Positions 47,670 to 59,345 of a stretch of 64,000 bases of DNA are shown piece after piece. The stretch is taken from contig JAJEKV010000014.1 in the NCBI GenBank assembly GCA_021234155.1, positions 5,661,563-5,725,562 of the forward strand. Reading direction: 5' to 3'. Made by a program: the position numbers and the translations under genes. The stretch is from Isoetes taiwanensis. Its lineage: Eukaryota; Streptophyta; Lycopodiopsida; Isoetales; Isoetaceae. The notes under the pieces are model-generated. The model searched no databases and had not been told where the DNA came from. It saw only the letters and a program-made list of their open reading frames with translations. Each line of letters opens with the position of its first letter. The first letter of the stretch is position 1.

Positions 47670-49799
47670 GACATGTTAGTTTGCTATGTTATTTCCATTT
47701 AGTTCATTAAATAAAAGTGTGTCAAGATTGTTTCATTTACCTTCTGATGCCACTAAATTGTTTACAATTTCGTCCATAAGAAAAAAAAAAAACCCTCTTA
47801 ACCAATAAAAAAAAACCCTCCAAAAAAAATTCCCCTTTTCTAAAAGGCTTTGCCTTTAGCTATTTCTGCTCTAAACATGTAAATCGGCTATCCTAGGGCC
47901 TTTTTCTGCTAAAAACAACAAATTCTGGAAGATCCGAAGATCTGTTCCAGTGTATTTCCGGCAGTTCCAATTGACGTTGGCCGCTACAGTTGTAGCGGCC
48001 TTTTTCTTCTTTTCTTTTTTTTTTAATCATTTAACATTTTAATGTTTCAATGGTTCCCTTCATTATAACTTAAAAACTCCTAAGGTTAAACAATCAATCA
48101 AAATAGCCATCTAAAGCCCTTGCCTCTGTGTTTGTCTCTGCAAATCCTTCCTCTGAGCCACGCCCCTAAGCTAGTGCCGTATCAAATTTTATGCATTGAT
48201 ACAATTATATTTTTAATTTGAAGATAAATCTATATAATTGGAACTTATAAAGATTTTTAAAATCAAGAAGAAATAATTAATATGTACAAGAAATTTATCG
48301 CGGCGGCCAAGGCCGCCGCGAACATTTCTCTTTGCCAACCCCCCTCATCCCACTGCATCTTCATGTGCAGACAGAAGAAACATATTTCATCTAGCAGCTT
48401 TGCAAGTCATCCCTTCACTTTGCACATTGTCTTTAAATAAGTCTAGGAAGAACTCAAAATAATATTCCGATTAATAACAAACTACAAATGAAGAAGTCCA
48501 AACGGCTAAGAACTTGTAGGAAGAGTTTACAAAGTTCAAGGTAACTTGGAGTATTAAGTTCCTTAAAGTCTGTTTGCTATCACAAATATAATATATGCAA
48601 TGCAATGAAACCCTAATTTTTTTTTGCTTTGCTCCGCTAGGCACTGTCTTCATGGAAGTTGATCCTACTTTGTTACCAAATGATCTGAGCTTTCCTTGTC
48701 TTTTAAGACTTGGTTTTGTTATCATGCATAAACAATGTCTTTTAAGACTTGGTTTTGTTATCTTGCATAAACAAATGCAAACACTAATATGTTATATCAA
48801 AATTGAGAATCTTAACCTTGTAAAACGTAATTTCGGCCTTTCTTCAATCAACGGAAGATAATTGGCAGGTTAGTTTCTTTATTGTTGGTCCTTTGGAAGC
48901 AAGCAACCACACTTTCATTGTCCTTTAAGACTTGGCTTTGTTAACTTGCATAAACAATATGCAAGCATTAATATGTTACATCTAAATTAAGAATCTTAAC
49001 CTTTTAAAACATATTTCCCCCTTTCTTCAATCAGCAGAAGATAATTTATGGGTTAGTTTCTTTATTGTTGGTCCTCTTTAGATGCAAGCAGCCACTTAAG
49101 GTAAGAGCAAGCAGTAATTTCTCATCTATACTTTTCTATCCTTTTGTTTTTTTTTTTATGGAGGCAGTGGCTGGCTGCAAGCATTAAGGCAAAAGAAAAT
49201 GATATTTGTATTGAAGGAATTTCTAGGCAAAAGCGCAGATAATAGATTTTTGCACCCAAAGGCACGAAAATAGTCGGATCTTTTATTTGAAAAATATTGG
49301 CACCACATAGCCAACCATTCATATGAATATGAGATGCAAAATGAGCTCTAATATTTCAGTAGTTACCTTCACCATGATCATTAGCACGAAGTACCAGGAC
49401 CATATACTTGATGAGGGGAGACATAATCATTGTATAGATAATCAAAGACAGTGCTCCGATGCTCCTAGAATATCTGTAGCTTTATGCTCAGGATCAATGC
49501 CCTTCAGAAATGTGCTAGAAAACGTGTACGGTGGTGATGTTTCGACATCTCTGTACACAACACCAACTGACTGGAATGCTAACCGCAGAATTGTTGCTGC
49601 TATGAGTATCTACAAAGGAATAATAGCGATTCAATATCTGCTCATGTCATATTCCAAAAAAACCACACATTCCAATAAAATCACAGCATGACAACTTTTT
49701 TAGGTAAAGGCATCTTAATGGGCTTCAATATATGGTCAGTCACATCTTAACAGAATATTTGTAAGCCAAATGAATCCAGTGACTAGTTGCATAAACATT
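47670..49799. other. No gene recognised; repeats
   Basis: Flank of the MULE fragment. A 22-bp near-perfect palindrome, GGCCGCTACA-GT-TGTAGCGGCC, lies at 47979-48000, followed by T-rich sequence. A ~40-bp segment (GTCTTTTAAGACTTGGTTTTG, split by one base) is tandemly duplicated at about 48698-48770 and occurs again near 48920. A larger duplication covers ATTAATATGTTACATC, AAGAATCTTAACCTT and TTCTTCAATC at about 48785-48880 and 48960-49075. No coding frame is supported. Confidence 0.5.
48286..48343. repeat. GC-rich hairpin repeat, copy 2
   Basis: ACAAGAAATTTATCGCGGCG, then GCCAAGGCCGCCGCGAAC, then ATTTCTCTT. The stem CGCGGCGGCC pairs perfectly with GGCCGCCGCG around an AA loop. It is nearly identical to 29221-29280, including the flanking ACAAGAAATTTAT and ACATTTCTC. 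Confidence 0.75.
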
Positions 49800-49814
49800 G
49801 GAACTTAATTAAAA

Positions 49815-52047
49815 AACTTAGATAAGAATAGAATAGAATAGAATAGAATATGATTTTATCGTCCACGGAGACCAACTGGCCTATGGGACCCAAGTACAAA
49901 GAGAGAGCAGCAGGCGTATTACTACCAGGATTAAAAAACCCCTGCCCCGAAGGGTTTTCGGGGGAAAAACCTTAGTAGCAATAAGGATGCTGACATACTG
50001 CACAGTTATATACATAATCACAGAATGCAGTGAGGGTTAATATCGGACAAAGGGGCATAAGCGAGTCCGTATCCATTACCTCCAGTCTGATCCCAACAAG
50101 CCCTCTGAGAGGCCGTGCTTTCGATAGCTCATGCAAGGCCTGATGGGGGCACAACTAACCGAGCATACCAAGCCGGATATCTTTGATGCGCCCGGACGAA
50201 CTGCACTGGTGACTTTCATCCTCAATGGCCGTTGGCGGCCTTGCGGACTCGTCCTCATGCGGCTCCCAATCCATCTCCACGTCTCAATCACGGGAGGTGG
50301 TGTGCACCTCTGCGAATGGAAGCAATCACTCTGCGCTTTTTCATGGGTAGATGGGTGCGCGGTAGTGGTGTGGGCCCCTGGTGAGCATGGGATTAACCTC
50401 GCTGTCGATAATTTGCCACCTTGACATGTGGCCAAGGCCTCTGCATCCCAAAGCTTGGCCATGAAGCAAGCATCAAATCTTGCTTCAAGGCGGTAGCGTT
50501 CCTTCGGTGTATGCACTGGTCCACATCGTGTGCACGCACATTCCATAGCGAGAACCACTGGGCTTGCTTGTCTTTCAGCCCAGAGGCTTTGAGTGTTGCG
50601 GGCCCATCGCCACTTTGCCAAAGCAAGGTTGGGCGGCCGGGCTTCATCCATAGCCACCACCTTACGGAAGTAAATAATGTGGCGTTCGGCCACGACCCTC
50701 TGTAATGGAAGGAAGCCTGTCTCTGGAGCAAGATCGATATGGGACCGTGGATTTCACTCCCCGTGCCCGGCCAAGAAGGCCTTACATTACTGCTCTAGAT
50801 CGTTCCAAGTGGTGAGGGATATCAGCTGCCCCCACACTTCGCCCCATAGAGGAGGAACGGTTCAACCAAGGCCACGAACAAGTGTGCTGGTGACCCCATG
50901 CATACTGACTCTGCCTTGTGGATCGTTGTTTTGCATTGCATACGGGGCTTTCCGACTGCGGTGACCCCGTAACGATGGATGCATCCCGGTGTGTGGTAAT
51001 AGAAAACTCAATGCCCAAATACTTATAAAGGCCGAGCCACCTCCACTACACCCCTACAGTAAGTGAATGAGGGAAGGCGTGGATGGGATGATGGGACCAG
51101 CGGCACCCTTGTCTTGGCCAAGTTAACTTTCATGTCGGTGAATTGGCGAGAAAGTGTCCAAAGCATCCGGTGGCGTTGCATGTCCTGCAGGGTATATCTT
51201 GGCAGGTCAACATCATCGGCATATATGAGTTGCGGGATTATGTGGTGCATCAACTGGCCTCCCCGTGCTTTCGGCTAGCCATTCTTCTAGCTGGTCAATG
51301 TACAAGCCGGCGTCGGGGATAGAGGGCAGCCACGGCGCACCCAATGCTACTAACAACGGGCTCCCCGACGATTGTGAGGCGACCGGAGCAAGCCTCGTAT
51401 AGTACGTATATAGCGTTACGCAAGTCGGCCGGGGGTCCCTAGCTGTCTCAATCTGTCCCCACAACTTATCCCGAGGCAGCGTGTCAAAAGCCTTTGCGAA
51501 ATCCACAAAGCAACAAAGATTGATTCTCGGCGTTGATTCCGGCTATCCTCTATGAGTGTTCGCAGAGTGAAAATATGGTCAATAGTAGAATGCCTGGGCG
51601 GAAGCCCCGCCTGCGTGAGGCCGCACTTCTCAATCCTGCGCCCAAAGTGTCCGGGCGTTCAAGAATCCCTCAAGCAACTTGGCAAAGACAGAACCCGACC
51701 ATAATGGTACGATAGTTGGTCACGGGCTGTGGGGGTCCCCCTCGCTTTGTATATGGGCACAACTCTCTTGGTAGTCCGGTCTTGGCGCGCCTTCTTGCAA
51801 TGCCCTGTTGAAGAGTCTTTGTGGAGAACCCGGCACCATTGGGGGCCGGCCCACTTGAGAAGCTCTGTGCGCATACCATCCAAATCTGGCGCCTTCCGTT
51901 AGCGGGCGTTGCGGCCCATTATGACATCCCTTGGTAATGACCCGATTACTAGGCCTGTCTGCAGAGGTACTGGTGCCCGGCTTTCCATTGGGTCATACAG
52001 TTGCTGCAAGTATCTCACCCATTGTTCCGGCAACGAGAATCATTCAA
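49815..52047 (-). mobile_element. LINE with target duplication and RT domain (family A)
   Basis: 5'-truncated copy of the same family as 14.1-15.6 kb. From the right: WVRYLQQLYDPMES (52.0 kb), DLDGMRTELLKWAGPQWCRV (51.83-51.88), the catalytic-region remnant MDFAKAFDTLPRDKLWGQIE (51.45-51.5), then IPQLIYADDVDLP (51.19-51.24) and NLAKTRVPLV. It continues to the C-terminal region (50.1-50.7) and the 3' end TTGGGTCCCATAGGCCAGTT, GGACGATAAAAT. The tail shows as four GAATA units at 49827-49848. Flanks carry GGAACTTAATTAAAA (49800-49814) and GGAACTTGATTAAAA (52048-52062), a 15-bp target duplication with one mismatch. Many stops; inactive. Confidence 0.88.
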
Positions 52048-52062
52048 GGAACTTGATTAAAA

Positions 52063-53739
52063 CACCAGAATGGAGCATAGCTAAAACATTATTACCGAAG
52101 AATCAATAGCAGCATTATTAGAAGAAGAGTTTCTAACCTTTAAGCCACTTTAAGCCATGTCCTTCCATCCATCCCTGTCACCTTGTTAGATTCAATAAGC
52201 ATTGAATCAAACCTCCAAAAGCATTTCAAGTTACCAATTTGTTCTTAGATCTGTCACGGCTCGTGGAACGAGTCTACAATAGGAAAAATGGACCGAGTTA
52301 AAATAAGTTACTCGTCCTGCCTGCAGACCAACATATACAGCCATGGCCATGCCAAAACTCAAATGTTTTTCACGGCAACGTGGCGCCTTCTACTGCGATT
52401 CTAGCAGACTCCATAGCCAGAGAAAAATTAATTGCTTCTTTGCTTTTGTACGAATGGAAGCTGAAGGCGGCGTGTCCTCTGATGCTTCTGTGAATAGAAG
52501 CAAAGGACGCCGTTCTGATGCATCTGTGTGAATAGAGATGAGAAACAGACCTAATATATGCTGCACCATAATACAACTTTGGGAGGAAACAAAATTGCCG
52601 CCCTTCACTGTTCGAGAGTTCAGATTGGATTGGATGGCTATGGCTCCGGATTTGCCCTTTTCCATTCTTCCCCTTCCATTCCTCTGTCCTGTTCTAGGAT
52701 CGGCAAAAACCCAGCAAGATTGGCGAGCTGTAGACGTTGTTAAACAGCAAAGCTTTGCAGATACATTGTGCTTTGCAGACCAAGGGTTTGTGAGGGGCAG
52801 CGATGAAGGCCAAGCTCATACTTGCCATGATTTTGACTCCTTTCAGATATAAATATCAGGCACTTTTCCATTTCTTCCACAACCCTATTTCCAAAATATG
52901 GGTCCATTTCAGCACGAAGATTAACCTGAGAGACAGCTATGGCAGCAGCGTGCTCCGTCCCACAACTCAAAAAATTCCCGGAAAAACTACACCGGAAATC
53001 TGTACCCAGGAAAAAGAATCATACGTGTCGCCATAATAATAGAGCATAAGAGAATCGAATATTTGGAGAAAGAATTATATATGTGTAGATAATCTTATAA
53101 TGCATTATTATTGAAGTACTATCTTAAATCCGAATAAGTCCAGATTTTATTAATATATATATCATTAAAGGCCTCACCAAGTACTATATTTAGTTCTTCA
53201 TGTTTTAACACTAGAACGGATAACGATGCAACATTAGGAATGAGACAAAGTGTGGAACAAGCTCATGTTAAAAAATGTGATTTTAGAGGCTCTCTTATAT
53301 TGCCTGAAAGCCTGTAAATATAAGAAATATTTACACTTATATTGATGATCCTGATTTTATTTTGATAATATTCTTCTGCCTATACCAAAAGAAGACTATG
53401 CCGTAAAAAAGATGGAAGTGGTGGTTTCATTTTAGATATGGGAACGAGTTTTACCGACTCTTTTTGAAGAGCTATTGTATCTTTTTATTCCTAGAATACT
53501 AGAACATATTGGAATGAGGCGTATACATTGTTATCGTATTCTATATAAGAGTGATGTAGACATTCCAGAGGTTCTTATACATTTTGAGAATGAGATCATT
53601 TTGATATTTATAGAATTCTCACGAGGGGATACCTGTCTAGCTTTTATAGAAGCAAAGATTGAGTATAATACATTTAGCAATTATTAGGAGCAAGTATTTA
53701 GGTCTGGATTTGATTTGAGCAAATACAGATTTGGACTAA
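52063..53739. other. No gene confirmed
   Basis: Host DNA between the LINE and the Harbinger element. A minus-strand ATG near 52826 opens a short frame (MASMSLAFIAAPHKPLVCKA) with plastid transit-peptide-like composition that stops after about 45 codons. A plus-strand frame at 53475-53687 (RILEHIGMRRIHCYRILYKS) matches nothing I know. Neither is supported enough to call a gene. 53.05-53.4 kb is strongly AT-rich. Confidence 0.35.
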
Positions 53740-55346
53740 GGCCCTTTTTCCACGGCAGTCTTATTTTATGGCTGTCACATAATTATAAGACACCCTTTTG
53801 GGCTCCATGTCATACTTAAGACATGTCTTAAAAAAAACAGTTTTCCATTACATTATTATAAGACATGTCTTATTGATATAAGACGTGTCTTATATTCACA
53901 CTTTTCCACTACACAAAAATAAGACATGTCTTATTATTAAAAACAATATTATAAGCAACAAAAATATAAACTCTTTATAAAACAACATTTTTAGTCGTCA
54001 TCTATGTCCGTAGGAGAATGATGAGTATTCTATAAAGCTCTTGCCAACGCATCCCTTCTTGCAGTGTCTTCTAGAACTAGTTCTTCTTCAACATTTTTCT
54101 CATTGCAATTGTCCACTCCATTCTCCTTAGCCTCCTGAGAATTCTCATTTGGGTGTGCACTTACTGCACCTAGTTCACGTAATGCCTCCCTTGCACTTGC
54201 CTCATTTTCTTCTAACTCTGCGGCTGCCTCAGTGACCCAATCCTCATCAAATGCCTCGTTATGTATAATGCATAAATTATGCATTACCAAGCAAGCTGCT
54301 ACAACAATTGGTACATGCTTTAGATGTGTCTCTGTCTTCTTCAATAGTATGCGGAATCGTGCTTTCAGTATCCCAAAGGCTCGCTCCACAGACATTCTAG
54401 TACTTGATTGGATGAAATTCCAATGTTTTTCATGATCCTTAAATCCAGTACCTTTGTTGATAAATGGTGTCAATAACCAAAGCCTAGGAGTGGATCTAGC
54501 ATCCCCAAGCAAACAATAGTTCTTCATTTCACCAGACTCAAATTTAGCATAAGCTGCTGTTCTTTGCATTAAAGCCCAATCATGCATGCTTCCAGCCCAC
54601 CCAATATCATAGTCCCATATCAAGCATCTTGAATCCACAATGGCCTGCAGAAGTATAGAATGGAACCCTTTCCTATTGTAATAGTCTGCACCATGGTCAA
54701 CTGGAGCTGTGATAGGAATATGACTGCCATCTACTGCCCCAATTACATTTGGAATGCCTTGTTTTGCCTCATATGCAATAGCGAACTCTTTGCACTGCTT
54801 TTCATTTGGCCAATGTAATCCACAATGCAATTCTCTCATTTTTAGCTTGATAGCTCGACTGAATTCCAAAACACATCTATGCACCGTTGTAGTGCCGACT
54901 CCATAAAGTTCTGCTACATAGTCCAATGTAGATCCAGTGGCTAGGCGTGTCAATGCAATGGCAACCTTTTTTGTCACTTCTATTGCCATACCCATATTGG
55001 TATCTCGTTTCAATAGGACAGGGTGCAAAATATCACAAACCCAATCGATTGTTGTTCCAATTCTAGTCTATTCTAATCGATTGCAGTTCCGTCTACTCCC
55101 TTTTTTTTTTTTTTTTTTAAGACAGCCTTGGATTACGGCAAAGGAGGCAGCTGATTGGTTAGGAGTGCATATCTTATTTAGTGGCGGGGGCTTTCCCCCA
55201 GAATAAAATGCTCCTCTCAAACTGTACGGAACCAATTTAAGACACGTCTTAAATTGTTCAATGGAAAAGCTATGGTGACTTATTTTCTTACGTGGTCCAA
55301 TAAGATTAAGCTAAATATAAGACATGGGTGCCATAGAAAAAGGGCC
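53740..55346 (-). mobile_element. PIF/Harbinger transposon, 1,607 bp, TAA target duplication
   Basis: Begins GGCCCTTTTTCCACGGCA at 53740 and ends with its inverted form (TGCCATAGAAAAAGGGCC) at 55346, flanked by TAA at 53737-53739 and 55347-55349. The subterminal palindrome TAAGACATGTCTTA or a one-base variant occurs at 53817, 53859, 53879, 53920 and 55238, a likely transposase binding site. A GTGGCGGGGGCTTTCCCCCA hairpin motif near 55179 matches the non-autonomous copies. It carries one transposase gene. There is no room for the Myb/SANT-like second protein usual in Harbinger elements, so that partner would have to act in trans. Confidence 0.92.
54030..55058 (-). CDS. PIF/Harbinger DDE transposase (DDE_Tnp_4)
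   Basis: Nuclease that cuts and joins the element ends. Numbering from the Leu (TTG codon) at 55028, the triad is D100 in NVIGAVDGSHIPI, D176 in YCLLGDARSTPRLW and E215 in MSVERAFGILKARFRIL, in correct order and spacing. A helix-turn-helix-like stretch, STLDYVAELYGVGTTTVHRC, precedes it (residues 33-52). The C-terminal tail is acidic (ELEENEASAREALRELG). The frame extends upstream through IGTTIDWVCDILHPVL to a stop near 55.06 kb without an ATG, so the true N-terminus is either in a short upstream exon or lost. At about 340 codons with no internal stop, the catalytic part may still work. It is the only Harbinger transposase in the window. Confidence 0.88.
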   Translation of the reverse strand, partial: GTTIDWVCDILHPVLLKRDTNMGMAIEVTKKVAIALTRLATGSTLDYVAELYGVGTTTVHRCVLEFSRAIKLKMRELHCGLHWPNEKQCKEFAIAYEAKQGIPNVIGAVDGSHIPITAPVDHGADYYNRKGFHSILLQAIVDSRCLIWDYDIGWAGSMHDWALMQRTAAYAKFESGEMKNYCLLGDARSTPRLWLLTPFINKGTGFKDHEKHWNFIQSSTRMSVERAFGILKARFRILLKKTETHLKHVPIVVAACLVMHNLCIIHNEAFDEDWVTEAAAELEENEASAREALRELGAVSAHPNENSQEAKENGVDNCNEKNVEEELVLEDTARRDALARAL

Positions 55347-55349
55347 TAA

Positions 55350-58300
55350 AGTTAACTCCATAGTAAATCTTTCTCAAGGTTATATTTTTATTTATCATAT
55401 TATATTTAATAGTTCATGCAATTCTATAAGATAAAAATTATTTAATCAACTATTTCCAAAATATTAGACAAACTATTTCAAAAATTTATATGAATGATAT
55501 AATGTACATATATTTTTAAAAATAAAAATAGAAACATAATGAAAAACCATTATTAAATATTCAAAAAAATTCTATAAAAGATCTTTATCAATAATTCTAT
55601 GATAAAGATCCAACTTCTTATTATAAAAAACTCTAATGCAAGAGATCTGGCAAATAACAATTCAAAAATATGTTATGTTAATAAAGATCAAGCTATAAAT
55701 GCTATAAACAAGAACTTGTAGGTAGAAGAGATAAATTTGTTAGAAATAACTTGATAACATTATACATATATAAATAATTTTTTTGAACAATTTTTTTAAG
55801 TTAAGAAAAAATAAAATAAAATTAATAGCTCTATTTACTGTATGCTCATATCCGCATATGTATATTAGTTACAATACATGTGATACACTCTTTATCAATA
55901 TTATAATATAAACAATACATATATTAGTATGAATTATATTATGGAGGAGTTTCAATCTATAATAATGGCATATTTTCTGATTATACTTTGTCTCCTATTT
56001 TTACCATGTCCTCATTTAGATTGCCTTGATTTGCAATATACTCCTTTGAATGTTTCTATGTTCAATATAATTGTCTCTGAAAATTTCAATCCTACCAAAA
56101 TCACTGATGTTGTTCAAGTTGGAGATATAGAGGCATTGTTAACGTGGATCGTAAGCTATATATTATGCAAGACCAAATAATACACTGGATATCGCAAAAT
56201 ATTATTAGACATGACATATCCAATATCTTATTAATGTATAATTTTTAAATTATTGAACATGTTAGTACTTACAAGTTTCTGAAATGATGGGGAGAATGAT
56301 TATTATACTATCAAAAAATAGGCAGATTATGTCTTTGTGTACAAATATTTAACTCTTTGTAGATAACACATTTAATAGCATTTAAACTTATTTAAATTTA
56401 ATAAACAAGTTTCAAATATGCTATTATGATATCATATGTATTTCTTGACTCTTCTTGAATTTAATAATTTCATAAATTTATATCTAAATAAGAAAATCTT
56501 TTGATTAAAGTTATTTTTTTTTAATTGAGAAACTTAGATTAAAGTATAAGATTGATTTCTAAATTTAATTTTGCTTCAATCTATTTAGGATTCAATTTTT
56601 ATATAGAACATTTTAAAAATATAAAGTTTCAAATTCTAGTTATTTAACAAATTTAAGACTTGGACAAAAGCATAAATTCAAAATAAATTATAATACTTTG
56701 ATAAATGATTGAATTAGTACTATTATTAGGGGTTGACAAATTATAAATTCTAAGACACATGATAATAAATAATATAGTAAATCATAATATAATAACAAGA
56801 TAGCAATATGCAAATAATTTTAAGAATCTCAGTAATATACATGGATTGACAAATAGAAAATAATTATGTAATTATAACCACTAAGAGGCATCAAGATACT
56901 TGTGCAAAATAAACAAGGTGCTGCGCACGGAGGGTTGCCCTCCGATGTCTTGAGGGGATGTTTATATAATCTCTGATGCATAGTGCTCTAAACTCAATCA
57001 TCAAGTTGCAAGTGCAGAAAGTAGATTTTATTGTGACGTAAAATCAATCCCTCTAAGTTGAGAATGTACAAATCTATCTCTTGGTGCAACAATTAGATCT
57101 TTTAGACAAGATGGATTTTTGTAGATTTTTTTTCTCAAATTTTCTCTATATTTTTGCAAAACTGTTCATTTGCAAGTGCTCATTCACTGCCAAGTGCCTT
57201 TTACAAGTTCAATCAAGAAAAATGTTATGTGTAATGGAAATGTATTGTGCATCATGAAGCGGTAACTTCTTATACCATGAAGAAACTGTTAGAAGCTCAA
57301 ATCTGAAAGTACAGTTAGTGCATTTCTAAAAACGTGCCTACAATGACTCCGACAAGAAACAAACAACAAAGTAAATGGCATGATACTTCAGTAAATGGCA
57401 GGGTACTCCATGCGCATCCAGTGTCATTTTTGTGTCATCGGCTCAAAAAATGAAAGAAATGAGTCTTATGTGTGACAATGAATTGCATATTGTATAAACA
57501 TCAGAACTTCTGTCTTGTAACTACAGAACAAGTTGTTGAGATTATATGCATTGGCCAGTATTAGAATTGTAAAAAAAAATTGCGTAACAAAACCGACGAA
57601 GTAGCATAGCCCAGTTGCATATAGTAGAAATAGCGGTCATAAATTTCCTTGGCATGTGTTTTGACTAGTCAGTTTAGAGCAGGTGTTTAATTTATTCAGT
57701 ATTAGTTCACTTTGCAGCTGTATGCCATTATGCAGGCTTAGTGGATGAAGTCTGCTGATACTTTCAGTCCATGAGAAATAGCTTTGAAATCATGGCAGAC
57801 ATTTTCCATTCTGTATGACTAGGCAATGAAACAACACTTATGGGGCTGCAACAGCCAAGAACAGCAAATGTAGGTAGAATACATGTTTTATATCATCATT
57901 AAAATCAAAATTCCAAAACATCTTCAAACCTTAGTAATACAATTGCGGGAATGGCCTTTGGGTCAAACGCCTTCAATTTGATGGGTTCAACTAGTTGCCA
58001 CTTATAAGTGCAGAAATCATGCTTACAGTCCCACATAAATCAAACACAAAGACAACCTACAATCAATTTGACAAGATGTGCAGAAAGGAATTCTAAATTT
58101 GTTTGCACTGCATACAGACATGTCATTCTTGTAGACATTCTGTGGAGACTAGTAACACGTGGCAAATACGGCTAGATCACATGTTTCGTTGCAACAACAA
58201 GTCTGTTTATGATGAATAATCCTTACTACAAGTGCAGGAATGGCCTCCTGGCTGAAAGCATCCAGAAAATGTGGAGACAGTTTATGTTCCTACCCAGCAC

Positions 58301-59100
58301 ATTCTGTGAAGAATCTAATAGCACAAGGCAAATAAGGCTAGATCACATGTTCTGTTGCAACAAAATCCTTAATACATCCTCAACCCTGGTTATGATGAAT
58401 AATCCTTACTACAAATACTCGCAGCACAGAGCACAACCAAGACATCCAAGAAAGCACATATCCAAAACCAAGGCAGTAGAAAACAATAAAAGAAACATTT
58501 TAAGGTAAATCCAGAAGCAAAACAATCACTATCCTTGGATCTGGCTCCTGCAAATTCTACAAAGGCTTCATGTAACCCCTAATCATGTATATACAGAGGA
58601 ATACCTAACTATAAGATTAAAGAGGTTTCACAATCTAAAAGAAAACTATACGTAGTCCATAGTAGGTTCTTATCAGAGTAACGAAACAAACTAACAAAAA
58701 GATCAACAAAATGCAAATCTTTATCGATACACTACAAATGCTAGAAGATTTTATGCAAACTTGATCGACTGGAATAGAGGTTCGAATGAAACAATGCTGC
58801 ACAAGCACAAATCCAAGACATCCAACAATGCACAGACCAAAATCAAACCCAAGGCAATAGTAGAGAACAGTAAGAGAAACACTTTAGATATGCAAACCTC
58901 CATCATCCTCGATTTGGAGAGGAAAGCCCAAATTTAATAATCCAGCAAGAAATAAACGAGCATGCCCACATATAGATTGCATGAAGCTCCCCGTCAGACC
59001 ATCAGAAGCACATGCAGAACTCAAATGACATTGGTAGTTCCGGCGAAGGACTGGCCAAATGCACCTGCAAAGGCCGACATAGTTCGGCCCCCATAACTCT
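55350..59100. other. AT-rich region without recognised genes
   Basis: Strongly AT-rich (55.4-56.9 kb especially), dense in stops on both strands. At 58.1-58.9 kb there are diverged direct repeats: GGCTAGATCACATGTT, TTGCAACAA and TATGATGAATAATCCTTACT occur near 58170-58228 and again near 58340-58410. GACATCCAA, CCAAGGCA and AGAGAAACA blocks occur near 58440-58500 and 58815-58885. Confidence 0.5.
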
Positions 59101-59102
59101 GC

Positions 59103-59345
59103 TCACAGCCACCCACCAAACTCCAGGTAAGATTCTCCAGAAAACAAGATGATCACAGTGATTGTAAGGCCGGGCATATCAGCTAAAAAGACATATGAAG
59201 TAGCATTTTCCTTGACATCTACTGGAGTTCTAGCTAGGGCGGTAGAATCTTGGACATATTTCCGAACGGTAGGATGCAGCACCTTCTCAAGCTCGTTGGA
59301 GGTATGCAATAGTGGGTGAATAGCATCGAGATTGTCGTTCTGAAA
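59103..59345 (-). pseudogene. Class II-like small heat-shock protein fragment
   Basis: The minus-strand frame NDNLDAIHPLLHTSNELEKV, then LHPTVRKYVQDSTALARTPV, DVKENATSYVFLADMPGL matches the N-terminal arm and first alpha-crystallin strands of plant cytosolic class II sHSPs (the ADVKExPxSYVFxxDMPGL signature). These are ATP-independent chaperones. Similarity ends at PGL. The rest, TITVIILFSGESYLEFGG, keeps a shadow of the next strands but is deleted and stops at 59103. There is no in-frame ATG, because a stop lies just upstream near 59.36 kb. Both ends are therefore missing and it is a pseudogene fragment. Confidence 0.75.

Noticed and set aside
52690-52830. Minus-strand ATG frame MASMSLAFIAAPHKPLVCKA that looks like a plastid transit peptide
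   Set aside because: It stops after about 45 codons. No second exon with recognisable mature-protein sequence could be joined, and transit-like composition arises by chance.
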